Both the position numbers and the translations under genes were made by a program. 64,000 bases of DNA, taken from positions 1,528,492-1,592,491 of the forward strand of contig NC_048560.1 in NCBI RefSeq assembly GCF_902806685.2. Reading direction: 5' to 3'. Each line of letters opens with the position of its first letter. Within the stretch, counting starts at the first letter, position 1. Under the pieces are notes generated by a model. That model was not told the DNA's origin. It searched no databases and was given only the letters and a program-made list of their open reading frames with translations. Positions 52,591 through 62,380 of the stretch are shown piece by piece. The DNA comes from Maniola hyperantus (taxonomy: Eukaryota > Arthropoda > Insecta > Lepidoptera > Nymphalidae).

Positions 52591-52647
52591 GCTTATTATT
52601 TAGATATATTTAGAATTGTTTAGATATCTGTGTGTGTCTGTTTGTAG

Positions 52648-52771
52648 GTGCGCGTGCGCAAGTCTGCTGCTAGTACTAACGGATTCGTACCGCTCGGCGG
52701 CGGGCGTCACCACTCACACTCTAAGGCGCTGGGCATACGAGATACAATCCACCTTCCTTATGCCCAATGCG
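52648..52771 (+). CDS. RhoGEF2: RhoGEF2 exon 11: RGS-like core
   Basis: Acceptor TCTGTTTGTAG, donor ATGCG|GTGAGT. One base completes the exon 10 codon. Then CACASLLLVLTDSYRSAAGV and TTHTLRRWAYEIQSTFLMPN. 'LLLVLTDSYR' and 'LRRWAYEIQSTFLMPNA' match the RGS-RhoGEF blocks 'LLFYLxTExYK' and 'YEIHSTFLVPNAPL'. A different frame is also open over the whole exon but gives no match and no continuation. Ends at a codon boundary. Confidence 0.92.
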
Positions 52772-52829
52772 GTGAGTTTGTGAGCGCCTGACTCCATCAT
52801 CAGACCAGAAACTGAAACAGAATGAGATG

Positions 52830-52995
52830 GGTTTGCCCGTAATCTACCACGTTGCCAAGTGCGGATTGGCAGACTTCATACATCTTTGACAATATTATGG
52901 AGAACTCTCAGGCATGCAGGTTTCCTCACGATGTTTTACATCACCGTTAAAGCAAATAAAAATGTTTAAAACTCCGAAAAGTTAAATGTGCGGTC
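52830..52995 (-). mobile_element. SINE S1 fragment, reverse
   Basis: 'taatctaccacgttgccaag' through 'ggcatgcaggtttcctcacg'. The tRNA-like head is lost. Confidence 0.65.
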
Positions 52996-53793
52996 CGCCA
53001 TACTCAAGCAAAAACAAAGTAGGTACTACTATGTTGTACTTACTATAACCTGTTAATTTAAGTTTAATATGACATTTCTTACTGAAAATCGAAACTATTT
53101 TATATTAACATACTTGTACCTACTTAATATTACTAAATTATTAACAAAGAAGAAACTAATTGACATTATAACAAACTTAATATAAAAATAATTTCGATTC
53201 AAAATGAATGCCCTATATAATTACCTGATAAAATCTATTATAAAATAATGTAACACGTAGTTTGTATGTAATTGTATAATAATTATATATTTAGCATGTA
53301 TGTATTGTTAATGTACCTAACTTTGCAATGCCCTAACGGGGCTTCAAGTAACCATGAAAGCAAATGAATAAATAAATCAAATCAAATCAAGTACTCTGTA
53401 AAGTCAGTACATTGACTCGGAGGAGGATCTTAGCTCGTGGCGAAAATCGGAACTAACGTTGCCGTCAAGTGTCCCCTTTGTTCTTGTTTGAATATTCTAA
53501 GCCTTTGTTCTCCAACAGCGCCCCCCTGTCAATGTCATTCAAGTGCCAAGAGAGCCTTGTCGCACTGTATTATACTATATCCACGGAAAGAAGCTAGTAT
53601 AGGGCTCTCTGTTACGTCCCATACGAATGACAGAGACGAAAATCTTAGTGGGCGTTAACCAGAGTCACCAACCAATCACAAACGAAACTATGCTCTCGAA
53701 GAGATTAGCCCCTATAAACAAACTTACAAACTTTACCTCTTTATAATATTAGTATAGATTTATAATATGTGATGGGAAGTACTTTTGTTTTAG
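52996..53793. other. RhoGEF2 intron 11
   Basis: AT-rich with a retroposon-like tail near 53325-53395 ('atgccctaacggggcttcaa', then AATAAATCAAATCAAATCAA). The plus open frame at 53437-53658 has no recognised family. Confidence 0.4.
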
Positions 53794-53857
53794 GTATTAC
53801 AATTAAATGGTGTGGATGAAAACATGGCGAATGAAATCGAACATGTTTTAGTTAATG
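53794..53857 (+). CDS. RhoGEF2: RhoGEF2 exon 12: RGS-like helix
   Basis: Acceptor TTTTGTTTTAG, donor TTAATG|GTGAGT. Encodes VLQLNGVDENMANEIEHVLV + N. Continues directly from '...STFLMPNA' of exon 11. 'ENMANEIEHVL' corresponds to the 'ExIxxEIDxxL' helix of the family. Phase 0 start, one base left over. Confidence 0.9.
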
Positions 53858-53949
53858 GTGAGTCTTTTATTTTATTTATATAAATAATTAGAAAGAACTG
53901 ACTGACTACAGTTCAAACAGAATCTTTAAATATATTAGATATATATTTA

Positions 53950-54110
53950 AATTTATGCTCGCGACTTTGTCCGCGTGGACTACACAAATTTCAAATCCCA
54001 ATTTTTACTGAATTTTCAAAAATCCTTTCTTGGCGAATGCCGTACGTCATAATAGCTACCTATCTGCATGCTAAATTTTAGCCCGATCCGTCCAGTAGTA
54101 CTAATTTGTG
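53950..54110 (-). mobile_element. H1 Helitron-like fragment
   Basis: 'tatgctcgcgactttgtccg' to 'cccgatccgtccagtagta'. Lacks the CTGA part. Confidence 0.6.
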
Positions 54111-54117
54111 AGTAGCT

Positions 54118-54300
54118 CACGTCAAACTCATTATTTTGAGTAATTTCTTAAACTGGACACTTTCAAGCTTTCAAGTAAAGATTTTTATATAAGCCTGTGA
54201 AGATGATATTGCTAGGGGCGAAATTTGAATGCCATAAGCCTACTTTGTCGTATTAATTTACAAATTGCGAAAAACCAAATTCCGCGTCTTCCACCTTAAG
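54118..54300. mobile_element. MITE-like element ending 26 nt before exon 13
   Basis: Matches 18590-18778 in reverse ('ttcttaaactggacactttc', 'gaatgccataagcctacttt', 'gtcttccaccttaag'). The exon 13 branch point and pyrimidine tract must lie in the last 26 nt or within the repeat. Confidence 0.6.
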
Positions 54301-54326
54301 TTTGTCATCTCGTTTGTCTGTCACAG

Positions 54327-54499
54327 AATACGACAAAGAAGAACTATTACGGAACGTGTTTCGGAAAGCTCGACGGCAGGCCAAAGACGAACTTGCGAGG
54401 CAACTCAGTGAATTCCAAGTTAAAAGACAAGTGGGGCTTGGCACATTGTATGGACCCGAGGATGCTGTGCTGGAGAGATGTGACGTGGATAAGGCGCAG
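54327..54499 (+). CDS. RhoGEF2: RhoGEF2 exon 13: C-terminal half of the RGS-like domain
   Basis: Acceptor TCTGTCACAG, donor GCGCAG|GTAAAT. Encodes EYDKEELLRNVFRKARRQAK, DELARQLSEFQVKRQVGLGT and LYGPEDAVLERCDVDKAQ. The basic helix after 'LLRNVFRKAR' is a common feature of this RGS-like domain, followed by the 'GLGTLYGPED' turn. Two bases complete the exon 12 codon. Ends at a codon boundary. Confidence 0.92.
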
Positions 54500-54879
54500 G
54501 TAAATCACCTTTTTCAATTTTGCACCCATTTAACACCCACTTACACCCATTCAAGTTGTTATTTGGCGCGAGTGTCCTGGCGTAGCGAGGAATTAATGTC
54601 CGCATGGGTTGGTCCTTCAAATACATATGGGAACCTTTTATTTTATGAGATGAAAAGTAACCTATGCTACTTTTTGGTCCCGGCAGAATATCAGCGCTCA
54701 GGTTTAATTTTTTAAAACCTGCAGCATTAATGCTGAGCCATTTCATCCTGTGCCAAGTGGGTGCAAGAAATCATTTTAAATTAATTTAATTATTCAGTAT
54801 TTTTCATTACTACCATTAATTTTAAGTTTGTTTATACCTTAGGCACAAGATGAATAAACAAGTTTTCTTTCTTTCTAAC

Positions 54880-55005
54880 TCCCTAGTCTTTATCTATATC
54901 CATGCAAAAAATAAAGTCAATCCGTTGTTCCGTTGAAGGTATGATTGAAGGACAAACGAACAAACAAACACATTTTCGCATTTATAATTTCGGTAGTGAT
55001 TTTGT
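54880..55005 (-). mobile_element. H2 Helitron-like fragment
   Basis: 'tctttatctatatccatgca' to 'cgcatttataatttcggtag', only the 5' part of the element. Confidence 0.6.
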
Positions 55006-55140
55006 TTGTACGTGTAAACCTACTTACTGTCAGCATTTTCCCTGACATGCACTTTTTTTATCATAGACTAGCACTAAGGTGGAGCGCGCTTGACTAAAAT
55101 GTAAAGTTCTATAAACTTCAAGTAACCTATTCTTCCCCAG

Positions 55141-55289
55141 GAACTGGTGGTGGTGGAACGTCTGATGTGCCAGCGCCTCAGTGCCGTGGCCAGCTCAGGG
55201 TGTGGGGGCTGCGGAGGCGCCTCCTCACCAGAGGCTCATAATGCTCTGGTGGCTGCGTTGGTGGCCGCTGCCCTGTGTTTGCATTGCCG
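55141..55289 (+). CDS. RhoGEF2: RhoGEF2 exon 14: RGS-like extension with Gly/Cys and Ala-rich segments
   Basis: Acceptor TCTTCCCCAG, donor TGCCG|GTGAGT. Encodes ELVVVERLMCQRLSAVASSG, CGGCGGASSPEAHN and ALVAALVAAALCLHC. 'VERLMCQRL' continues the RGS-like helical bundle; the Ala/Leu helix follows. Two bases remain for exon 15. The next intron is the longest in the window (4.8 kb), largely repeats. Confidence 0.88.
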
Positions 55290-55307
55290 GTGAGTGAAAT
55301 ACCATAG

Positions 55308-55544
55308 TCTAAATATATAAAAGGAAAAGGTGACTGACTGACTAACTGACTGACTGAACTGACTGATTTATCAACGCACAGCTCAAACTACTGGTCAGAT
55401 CGGGCTGAATTTTGGCATGCAGATAGCTATTATGACGTAAGCATACACTAAGAAAGGATTTTTGAAAATTCAACCCCTAAGGTGGTGAAATAGGGGTTTG
55501 AAATTTGTAAAGTCCACGCGGATGAAGTCGCGAGCATAAGCTAG
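55308..55544 (+). mobile_element. H1 Helitron-like element 18 nt after exon 14
   Basis: Complete: 'tctaaatatataaaaggaaa' to 'cgagcataagctag'. Confidence 0.75.
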
Positions 55545-55561
55545 TCGGACTACATACATAG

Positions 55562-55855
55562 TCCAGTGGTGAAGACGTCCGCCTCCTGATCGGAGGTCGA
55601 GGGTTCGATGCCGGGCACGCACCTCTGACTTTTTGGAGCTTTTTAAGTAATTAAAATATCATTAATTAACTTGCTTTAACGGTGAAGGAAAACACGTGAG
55701 AAAACCTGCAGGTCGCGAGTTCTCCATAATGTTCTCAAAGGTGTGTGAAGCCAATCCGCCGGATCGGTGAGACTTGGCCAACGTGGTGGACAATTTCCTA
55801 AGATCTTCGGGATCCTTTCTAAGTAGTGGGCCATCGTTTAAGATGATGACTTTGT
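55562..55855 (+). mobile_element. SINE S1 copy
   Basis: Head 'agtggtgaagacgtccgcct', B box 'gggttcgatgccgggca', body diverged toward the end ('gacttggccaacgtggtgga'). Confidence 0.65.
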
Positions 55856-56390
55856 TAGCGTGCATTTGAGACTTAATAAGATAACAAGTTGAAAACTAAA
55901 ACCCGACTAGGAACGTCGAACTACGTCCGCTTAGCCGTCTCGGGACCCCTTTAATGAATGAATAAATGAATGAATGAATATGTAGGCTCTTCACCACCAG
56001 AAGGATGTGATTATGATTGAAATTGAAGACTAAATCACTAAAAGTAACCTTAGGTAATGGTTAACCGGATACGTCAGGATTACAACCTTTAGATTAACCT
56101 GGCCTTCGTGGGCGCACTGATAATATTCTCGCACACTACGAGAGACAACACAAACTACCCTCGACGATAACAATAGCAACCCTCACTAACTATGAGTCGT
56201 GACACCAACGTCTACTATGAGTATAGACAACACTTACTAACACTACCTAGGTCCCTACCTTCACCGGCTCCTCCATCCCCATACCGTTCCAGACCAACCA
56301 TCTAATCTAACTATTACAACATCAACTAGTCCAACCAACAGGAACCTCATTACAGTGCCTACAAATATTTATTGAACAATAATAATCTTA
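55856..56390. other. RhoGEF2 intron 14, no element recognised
   Basis: Contains a (AATG)n run near 55955-55980 and an otherwise unique stretch of unusually even composition (56060-56330). No open frame of note. Confidence 0.35.
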
Positions 56391-57154
56391 ATCCATACTT
56401 AATTATAATATTATAAATGCGAAAGTGTGTTTGTCTGTCTGTCTGTCTATCTGCTAGCTTTTCACGGCTCAACCGTTCAACATTTTGGCCGGCAACGCTG
56501 GTGCTGCAAATGTTCATGGGCAGCGGTAATCACTTAACTTCAGGTGACCCGCCTGGTCGTTTGCTCGCTATCTCTATTGTTGTGTAAAAAAACCGATTTT
56601 AACGAAATTTGGTACAGAGATAGTTTGCATCCTGGGGCTACACTTTATCCCGGAAAATTTAAGAGTTCCCACAGGATTTTCAAAAACCTAAATCCACGCG
56701 GATGAAGTCGCGGGTATCATCTAGTACATATATAAAAAGAAAAGGTGACTGACTGACTGACTGATTGATCCAACAGCTCAAACTACTGGAGGGATCGGGC
56801 TGAAATTTGGCATGCTCATAGCTATTATGACGTAGACATCGCAAGAAAAGATTTTTGAAAATTAGGGGGTTAGGGGATAAAATAGGGGTTTGAATTTTGT
56901 GTAGTCCACGCGGACGAAGTCGCGGGAATAAGCTAGTCTAAATATATAAAAGTAAAAGGTGACTGACTGACTGATCTATCAACGCACAAGCTCAAACTAC
57001 TGTACGGATCTGGCTGAAAGTTTCCAGGCAGATATGCTATTATGACGTAGACATCCGTTGAGAAAGGATTTTCGAAAATTCAACCTCTAAGGGGGTGAAA
57101 CAGGGATTTGAAATTTGTGTAGTCCACGCGGACAAAGTCGCGGGAATAAGCTAG
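56391..57154 (+). mobile_element. Three Helitron-like copies in a row
   Basis: H2 (56391-56724, ending CTAG) contains a foreign piece at about 56482-56592 that matches 30745-30850 in reverse. Two H1 copies follow directly: to 56936, and 56937-57154 ending 'gcgggaataagctag'. Confidence 0.7.
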
Positions 57155-57750
57155 TTGGTTACATATAATTTCTAAACTATCTTAGCTCCTAAACTAGGAC
57201 ATCCCGTAGGGGATTCCTGCCTTCCCATACATAGTGGTTGTAGGTAGGTACTTAAAATAACCAAAATTAGCAAAATTATTATAAAATGCTTGAAAAAGGA
57301 CAGTTATTTCGAAATCACAAACATGCACATCAATAGGTACTACATTATTTGTACAGATTAGAACAACAAATCCTTTATTTGCACGGAAGTTTGAAACAGT
57401 TAAACTAATAATAAATTAACAATACAATGCAATAATTGTTTGCATTATCTCGAATAGTTGGCCGTGAATCATAACTCGATCAAGCGTCAGTTGGTTACAG
57501 TTGATATAAAATATAATAATTGTGGGTAAGAATAAAATTATGTTTATTGTGGTTAGAACTTGACCGTTGTTTGTCAGTTTGGTAAAACGGTTCACGATCG
57601 TGTGACAGTGTGGTGGTAGCAAAACCAAAAAAACGTATATTTAGAACAAAAAAAATAAGGATTCGTGTTGTTTTTTCGTGCATTTAGTGTTTAAAAGTGT
57701 CGATTTTATGTGAAAGTAATCGATTGTTTGATTTTGTCGTAGTAAACTTA
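57155..57750. other. RhoGEF2 intron 14, unique AT-rich stretch
   Basis: No repeat match. Near 57600-57740 the wording ('cgtgcatttagtgtttaaaa') resembles insect 5' untranslated sequence, so an internal promoter is conceivable, but no donor or initiator stands out. Confidence 0.3.
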
Positions 57751-58296
57751 GGGCCGGTTGTTTCAACAAATTTTGACGGACACGTAACCTTTAAATATGG
57801 CGCTAACGAACGTAAGTAAAGAAAAAGCGTTGATTCAGCATCTATTAGCGCTAACGTTCGTTAAAAAGTTACGTTTACGTTAACCAGTGCTGGAGCCATT
57901 GGTGATCGTCAAATCAGTTCGTAACTTCATACTTCCGACAAACGGAATATTTTATTAACAAATTATAATGGAATCAATTTAATTCAATGCTTTTAATGGT
58001 AGTTTTTTTGAAGATGAAAGATAATTTGTAAGAAAGAAAAAGTGTTTAAAATGCGAAGTAGTAATATTAATAACTATGTATAAAATTTAATATACTTAAA
58101 ATGAAATAAAAAAAGGATACGGAGAAGTAAGTTAATTTTTAGGGTTAGTTTCGCAACCAAAATAACAATTACCTACGAACAGTTTTTTGTACAATGAAGC
58201 AACGCACTTAAATTAACAGATGGTAAAGTTCGTCTACGTCTGTTAAATTTTAACGAACGTATCTTACGAAGACCAATGGTTTGAAACAACCGGCCC
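57751..58296. mobile_element. PIF/Harbinger-like element with TTA duplication
   Basis: Ends GGGCCGGTTGTTTCAA and TTTGAAACAACCGGCCC, flanked by TTA on both sides (57748-57750, 58297-58299). A subterminal foldback 'gcgctaacgaacgtaa' / 'gcgctaacgttcgttaaa' lies near 57800-57870. 546 bp, no transposase. Confidence 0.7.
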
Positions 58297-58489
58297 TTAA
58301 TAGCGAACCGGTATTGGACTGATCTTTTAGTGTACTTTAGTAACCCTGCTAAGTGTTTTTTGAGCGTGTTTGAAAGTTTATTGATACCTAATTAGAGTTT
58401 AAGTACCTATTCTGATTTTGAGTTCTGTGAAGAGCTTACATCTGAGTCAATAGTTCCCACTTATCAATCAATATTTCATATTTCAACTA

Positions 58490-58722
58490 AATATCGTGCC
58501 CGCGACCTCGTCCGCGTGTATTGAAGTTTTTCAACATTCTGTAGGAGCTCTTTGATTTTCCGGGATAAAAAATAGCCTATGTCCGTCTCTGAGATATATT
58601 GTTGTATTCTTTGGATGCAGGCTATCTCTGTAACTTTCGTCAAAATCGAGTAGACGAATAAGTTATGAAAATGTAACCGACAAACAGACGCACTTTCACA
58701 TTTATAATTTAATATGGATAAA
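58490..58722 (-). mobile_element. Helitron-like element, H2 family
   Basis: Reverse, 'gtgcccgcgacctcgtccgc' to 'cacatttataatttaatatg', CTAG end degraded. Confidence 0.6.
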
Positions 58723-59264
58723 TAGATGGAATGGGTCCAAAGCCGAAACGGCGGCGAACCACGATTGGCCTAGTCAGTCCTAAGGACTGCCGACAAAACT
58801 TTGTCCAAATCCAAAACTTCGTCATCTGCCTGGCGAGTTTTACAAAGTCCATCATCGTAGTGCCTAAATTCTCAGTCCAAAGCTGAAACTCAGAACTAAC
58901 AATTCTGCTTTGGTCTAGGCATTGTGCTTTTTATCCAAATGAAATAAACTTCAGTTTAAATTAACTTTATTAATAACTCATCTCGGTTATAAGTTAGTGA
59001 TTTTCCTATTGAGTCATTTATCAATATAGTTTCTAAAATTAAGGAAATAACATACAGAATTCATACATGTATCACGTATGTGCTGAATACCTATAGTTTA
59101 AACTTTTTAAGTGTAGTGTAGTGAAGTACAATGATGGTAAACGTTAATTTATATGAAATAAGTGAATTAGACGCGAAGGAAATCAGAAGAAAATGGTGGC
59201 AATCTCCTAGTACAAAGAAGAAAAAGAAGTAAGATATTAGATATACCGACATTTAAAAATAAAA
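58723..59264. other. RhoGEF2 intron 14, no element recognised
   Basis: Contains 'aaagccgaaacggcggcgaa', a small CG-rich hairpin-like motif, and a short reading frame with RRKWWQSPSTKKKKK near 59180-59230. Neither is assigned. Confidence 0.3.
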
Positions 59265-60052
59265 TAAAAATAGCGAGCACAAGCCCAGGTGGGTCACCTG
59301 ATGTTAAGTGATTACCGCCGCCCATGAACATTTGCAGCATCAAAGGAACCGTCACTGCGTTGGCGGCCTTTCAGGAATTTGTTGGTGCACCCCTTGAGTA
59401 ACCATTTTGTAATCTAGTGGGAACAACGGCGAAGAGAGTTCGTCTAGAAACCAAAGGGGCATGGAAAGAAAGAAAGAAGGAAAAACGTTTATTTTTAAAG
59501 CTGTGCCACACATTACCAGTTAAATCTACGAGTCAGGTTATCCCGGCGCCTCTAATACTTGAGCAGTAAAGTCAAAAGACCTCAAGTAGAAGGAGCGCCG
59601 GAATAAACTATGTCATTTGTCACACAACCCGAAAAAAAGGTCCCAACTCAGCATTTAAATGGTATATGTCTTGCACGTGTGTGCAAAAACATACAGCGCT
59701 GGTTTTCAGTAGGAACCCCAATTCGGGATGGGCGTAATAAAAACTGCCATACCCCCTCCAGGTTAGCCTGCTTCCATCTTAAACTGCATCATCACTTAAC
59801 ACCAGGTGAGATTGCAGTCAAGAGCCAACTTGTATCTGAATTTTAAAAAAAACTTTCCTTTCCTTGCTGAGCTGGGATCCTTTTTCGGGTTGTGCCGCAC
59901 ATGACAGTTTGTTCCGGCTCTTTTTTTGCTTGAAGCGCGTTGGGCTTATGCTCAGGTGGAAGAAGCGCCGGAATAACCAGCTCTTAGTTATAAGATGTGA
60001 TGTGTAACTTGGTAAATTTTTAAGTCTTTTCTTTCTTTTCTTTTCTTTCCTT
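59265..60052. repeat. Cluster of retroposon fragments
   Basis: 59265-59410 matches 30745-30870. 59463-59605 carries an (AAAG)n start and 'cggcgcctctaatacttgag'. 59690-59850 is an S3 3' part ('aaaaactgccataccccctc'). 59850-60052 resembles the insert at 13487-13587 in the opposite sense ('aagcgccggaataaccagct') and ends in CTTTCTTTTC tails that merge with the exon 15 pyrimidine tract. Confidence 0.55.
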
Positions 60053-60072
60053 ATTGTGCGCGTTGTTCTCAG

Positions 60073-60181
60073 GCCGTCATCGGTAGCGGCGGCAGCGGGC
60101 GGCGCTCGCGCCTCGTTTCTACAACGCGACAAGCCGTACAAGCAACGCCTTAAGCAGATTGCTAAGCAAAATCCCCAGCCG
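60073..60181 (+). CDS. RhoGEF2: RhoGEF2 exon 15: RGS-to-C1 linker
   Basis: Acceptor TTGTTCTCAG, donor AGCCG|GTAAGT. Completes an Arg codon, then PSSVAAAAGGARASFLQRDK and PYKQRLKQIAKQNPQP. A basic, flexible segment runs into the C1 domain. Ends at a codon boundary, matching the acceptor of exon 16. High GC against its flanks. Confidence 0.88.
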
Positions 60182-60216
60182 GTAAGTTTACTTCATTAAT
60201 AAACCATCAATCGTTT

Positions 60217-60811
60217 TCAGGGATCCGTACCCGAAGGGTGCTAACGGGACCTTATTACTAAGCTCCCGCTGTCGTCCGTCCGTCTGTCTATCAGCGGGCT
60301 GTATCTCGTGAACCGTTAAAGGTAGAGCGAGGCCACAACTCTGCGGTGCGACATCGCATCACGCGTTGCGTTGACGCAATGCAAAACTTTCATCGTTTAT
60401 GGCATCGTACGAGAAAACTCTAATTACCAATTTCTAGTAAGCCGTGGACAGCACAACACGTATCATACTTCTACTTGCATTAAGACGCATCAAGAAAAAC
60501 ACACAGCACAGAATGGCACACAGAGAGGTGTAGACACCGACTGAACGGTAATACGTCGTCGCATCGCAAGTTTGTACGGTGCGGCACCGCATCGGGCACA
60601 GTGGATTGTGCGACGTCGCATCGCAGTGTTGTGGTCTCAGCTATAGAAAGTTGAAATTGTGTGTATATCTGTGTAATGTGTATATCTATTGCCGCTATAA
60701 CAACAAATATTAAAAATGTCAAAAATTGCCAAAGTGAAAATCAAAAAGTGTTATTTCTTGTACGATGGTACGGAACCCTACGTGTTTGAGTCCGACCCGC
60801 ACTAGACAGGG
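60217..60811 (+). repeat. D2 repeat with nested foldback
   Basis: 'ggatccgtacccgaagggtg' to 'gacccgcactagacagggtt'. The middle is broken at 60329-60638 by a GC-rich foldback element and resumes 'tagaaagttgaaattgtgtg'. Confidence 0.6.
60329..60638. mobile_element. Foldback MITE nested in D2
   Basis: Ends 'gaggccacaactctgcggtg' and 'cgcagtgttgtggtctc' are near-perfect inverted repeats. AGC on both sides is a possible short duplication. The interior repeats 'cgacatcgcatc'-like words. Confidence 0.6.
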
Positions 60812-60858
60812 TTTTTTTGAATTTTTATGTTATTGATCTGTTTCGTCCGTTGTTTCAG

Positions 60859-60970
60859 TTCGTGGTCCGCGGCCACCACCTGCAGCTGCAAGCGCTGACG
60901 TCAGTGAACCACTGCCACCACTGCGACCTCGTTATAGAGGGGTTAGCGCCGCAGGCCTATGTTTGCGCAG
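60859..60970 (+). CDS. RhoGEF2: RhoGEF2 exon 16: first half of the C1 domain (copy 1)
   Basis: Acceptor CGTTGTTTCAG, donor GCGCAG|GTATAT. Encodes FVVRGHHLQLQALTSVNHCH, HCDLVIEGLAPQAYVCA and one base. With exon 17 it gives H-x12-C-x2-C-x13-C-x2-C-x4-H-x2-C-x7-C, the complete C1 zinc pattern. RGS-RhoGEF C1 domains are usually atypical and act in membrane placement rather than diacylglycerol sensing. This exon is the first of a tandem series of identical copies; any single one would give the same mRNA. Confidence 0.93.
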
Positions 60971-60989
60971 GTATATATAATTGTTTCAG

Positions 60990-61101
60990 TTCGTGGTCCG
61001 CGGCCACCACCTGCAGCTGCAAGCGCTGACGTCAGTGAACCACTGCCACCACTGCGACCTCGTTATAGAGGGGTTAGCGCCGCAGGCCTATGTTTGCGCA
61101 G
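60990..61101 (+). CDS. RhoGEF2: C1 exon copy 2
   Basis: Same 112 nt as copy 1, with its own acceptor and donor. Cannot be joined to copy 1 in frame (112 is not a multiple of 3), and 19 nt is too short to be an intron, so copies are alternatives rather than additive. Confidence 0.7.
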
Positions 61102-61120
61102 GTATATATAATTGTTTCAG

Positions 61121-61232
61121 TTCGTGGTCCGCGGCCACCACCTGCAGCTGCAAGCGCTGACGTCAGTGAACCACTGCCACCACTGCGACCTCGTTATAGA
61201 GGGGTTAGCGCCGCAGGCCTATGTTTGCGCAG
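61121..61232 (+). CDS. RhoGEF2: C1 exon copy 3
   Basis: Appears identical to copies 1 and 2, same splice borders. Confidence 0.7.
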
Positions 61233-61251
61233 GTATATATAATTGTTTCAG

Positions 61252-61363
61252 TTCGTGGTCCGCGGCCACCACCTGCAGCTGCAAGCGCTGACGTCAGTGA
61301 ACCACTGCCACCACTGCGACCTCGTTATAGAGGGGTTAGCGCCGCAGGCCTATGTTTGCGCAG
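61252..61363 (+). CDS. RhoGEF2: C1 exon copy 4
   Basis: Appears identical to copies 1-3. It is the last with an intact donor. Confidence 0.7.
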
Positions 61364-61382
61364 GTATATATAATTGTTTCAG

Positions 61383-61457
61383 ATCGTGGTCTGCGGCCAC
61401 CACCTGCAGCTGCAAGCGCTGACGTCAGTGCACCACTGCCACCACTGCGACCTCGTT
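61383..61457 (+). pseudogene. C1 exon copy 5, truncated and diverged
   Basis: Starts ATCGTGGTCTGCGGCCACCA and ends at CTCGTT. Three codon changes against the others: Phe to Ile, Arg to Cys, Asn to His. It lacks the last 37 nt, including the third zinc-site Cys and the donor. Repeat sequence follows directly. Confidence 0.85.
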
Positions 61458-61464
61458 GGAGTTC

Positions 61465-61935
61465 ATCTATGGGGTACTTCCCGTTGATCTAGAATCATGA
61501 AATTTGGTAGGTAGCTCTCTCATAGCTCATAGGGGGTAAGGGGGTGCGCTAACATCTTAGCACCCCAAATGTCAACCTCACCTGCACGTGGTGCCCCCTG
61601 CGAATCAGCGGACGAGGATATGACGACCGAAGAATGGCGGGATAACCATTACATATGGCTTGGCTTTAAATAATACAGACCAGAGACGGGCAGCAGCGTC
61701 ACTGGTGCGAAATAGCCTCCAGCCCTGCGCTGACCACCCCGCCTGCCCAGCGTGGTCAGCATGGGCCCTACTTCTAATGAGCAGCGCCAATTTGGCGCGC
61801 TCTTGGAACGGCCTATGTCCAGCTGTGGACGCAAACAGGCTGATGGATTGTCTCATAGCACAAGGAAAAGGGAAAAATCCGAAATTCGTGAATTTGTGGT
61901 CATATCACCAAAAAAATTAAAAAGGGTTATTTATT
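61465..61935 (+). repeat. Family D fragments around an RTE LINE tail
   Basis: 'ggggtacttcccgttgatct' (D interior) leads to a GC-richer piece at 61640-61850. Its plus strand ends ALGTAYVQLWTQTG and a stop, an RTE C-terminal signature. D wording resumes at 'aaattcgtgaatttgtggtc'. Confidence 0.55.
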
Positions 61936-61941
61936 GTACGA

Positions 61942-62155
61942 CTAGCTGATGCCCGCGACTTCGTGCGCTTGGATTTACATTTTTAAAAATCCTGTGGGAA
62001 CTGTTTGATTACCCGGGATAAAAGCCTATGTCACTCTCCAGGTCTTTATCTATACCCATGCAAAAAATCACGTCAATCCGTTGCTCTGTTGCGACGTGAT
62101 TGAAGGACAAACCAACAAACAAACACACTTTCACATTTATAATATGGGTACTGTA
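61942..62155 (-). mobile_element. Helitron-like element, H2 family
   Basis: 'ctagctgatgcccgcgactt' to 'tttataatatgggtactgta', complete in reverse. Confidence 0.7.
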
Positions 62156-62212
62156 AGTACGGAACTCTTCGTCTGGAAGTCCGACACGTATTGATTGGTT
62201 TTTTTTCGTCAG

Positions 62213-62338
62213 ACTGTAAGCTCCGAGTCCACCGGCACTGCGCCCGCGCGGTGGACGAGGGCTGCTGCTTGGACGGCGAGCACCACAACAACAGGATATC
62301 CAGGTTCATGGAGAGGATACACCCCAACCAGCCCATTG
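62213..62338 (+). CDS. RhoGEF2: RhoGEF2 exon 17: second half of the C1 domain
   Basis: Acceptor TTTTTTCGTCAG, donor CCATTG|GTGAGT. Encodes DCKLRVHRHCARAVDEGCCL, DGEHHNNRISRFMERI and HPNQPI. Supplies the remaining zinc ligands (Cys, His, Cys, Cys) of the C1 pattern begun in exon 16, then a basic linker. Two bases complete the split codon from any exon 16 copy; one base is left for exon 18. Confidence 0.94.
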
Positions 62339-62380
62339 GTGAGTTTATATCTAGAAGATATCTAAGAATTATTATTATAA

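Larger units (their letters stand above)
60859..61457 (+). repeat. Tandem array of the C1 exon, period 131 bp
   Basis: Exon copies start at 60859, 60990, 61121 and 61252 and appear identical over all 112 nt. A fifth (61383-61457) is truncated after CTCGTT. Between copies lies the same 19-bp string GTATATATAATTGTTTCAG, which is donor and acceptor back to back. The upstream flank of copy 1 shares only TTGTTTCAG. Confidence 0.95.

Noticed and set aside
52648..52771. Exon 11 read in its first frame (VRVRKSAASTNGFVPLGG...)
   Set aside because: That frame does not match the RGS-like domain and would run into a stop in exon 12. The frame set by exon 10 matches the family on both sides.
53437..53658. 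Extra exon between RhoGEF2 exons 11 and 12
   Set aside because: Exons 11 and 12 join perfectly within the RGS-like fold (...FLMPNA / VLQLNG...). Inserting this frame would break the domain.
61252..61457. Additional C1 domains in the protein from the repeated exons
   Set aside because: 112-nt copies cannot be combined in frame in pairs, and the 19-bp spacer cannot be an intron. Exon 17 supplies the second half only once.
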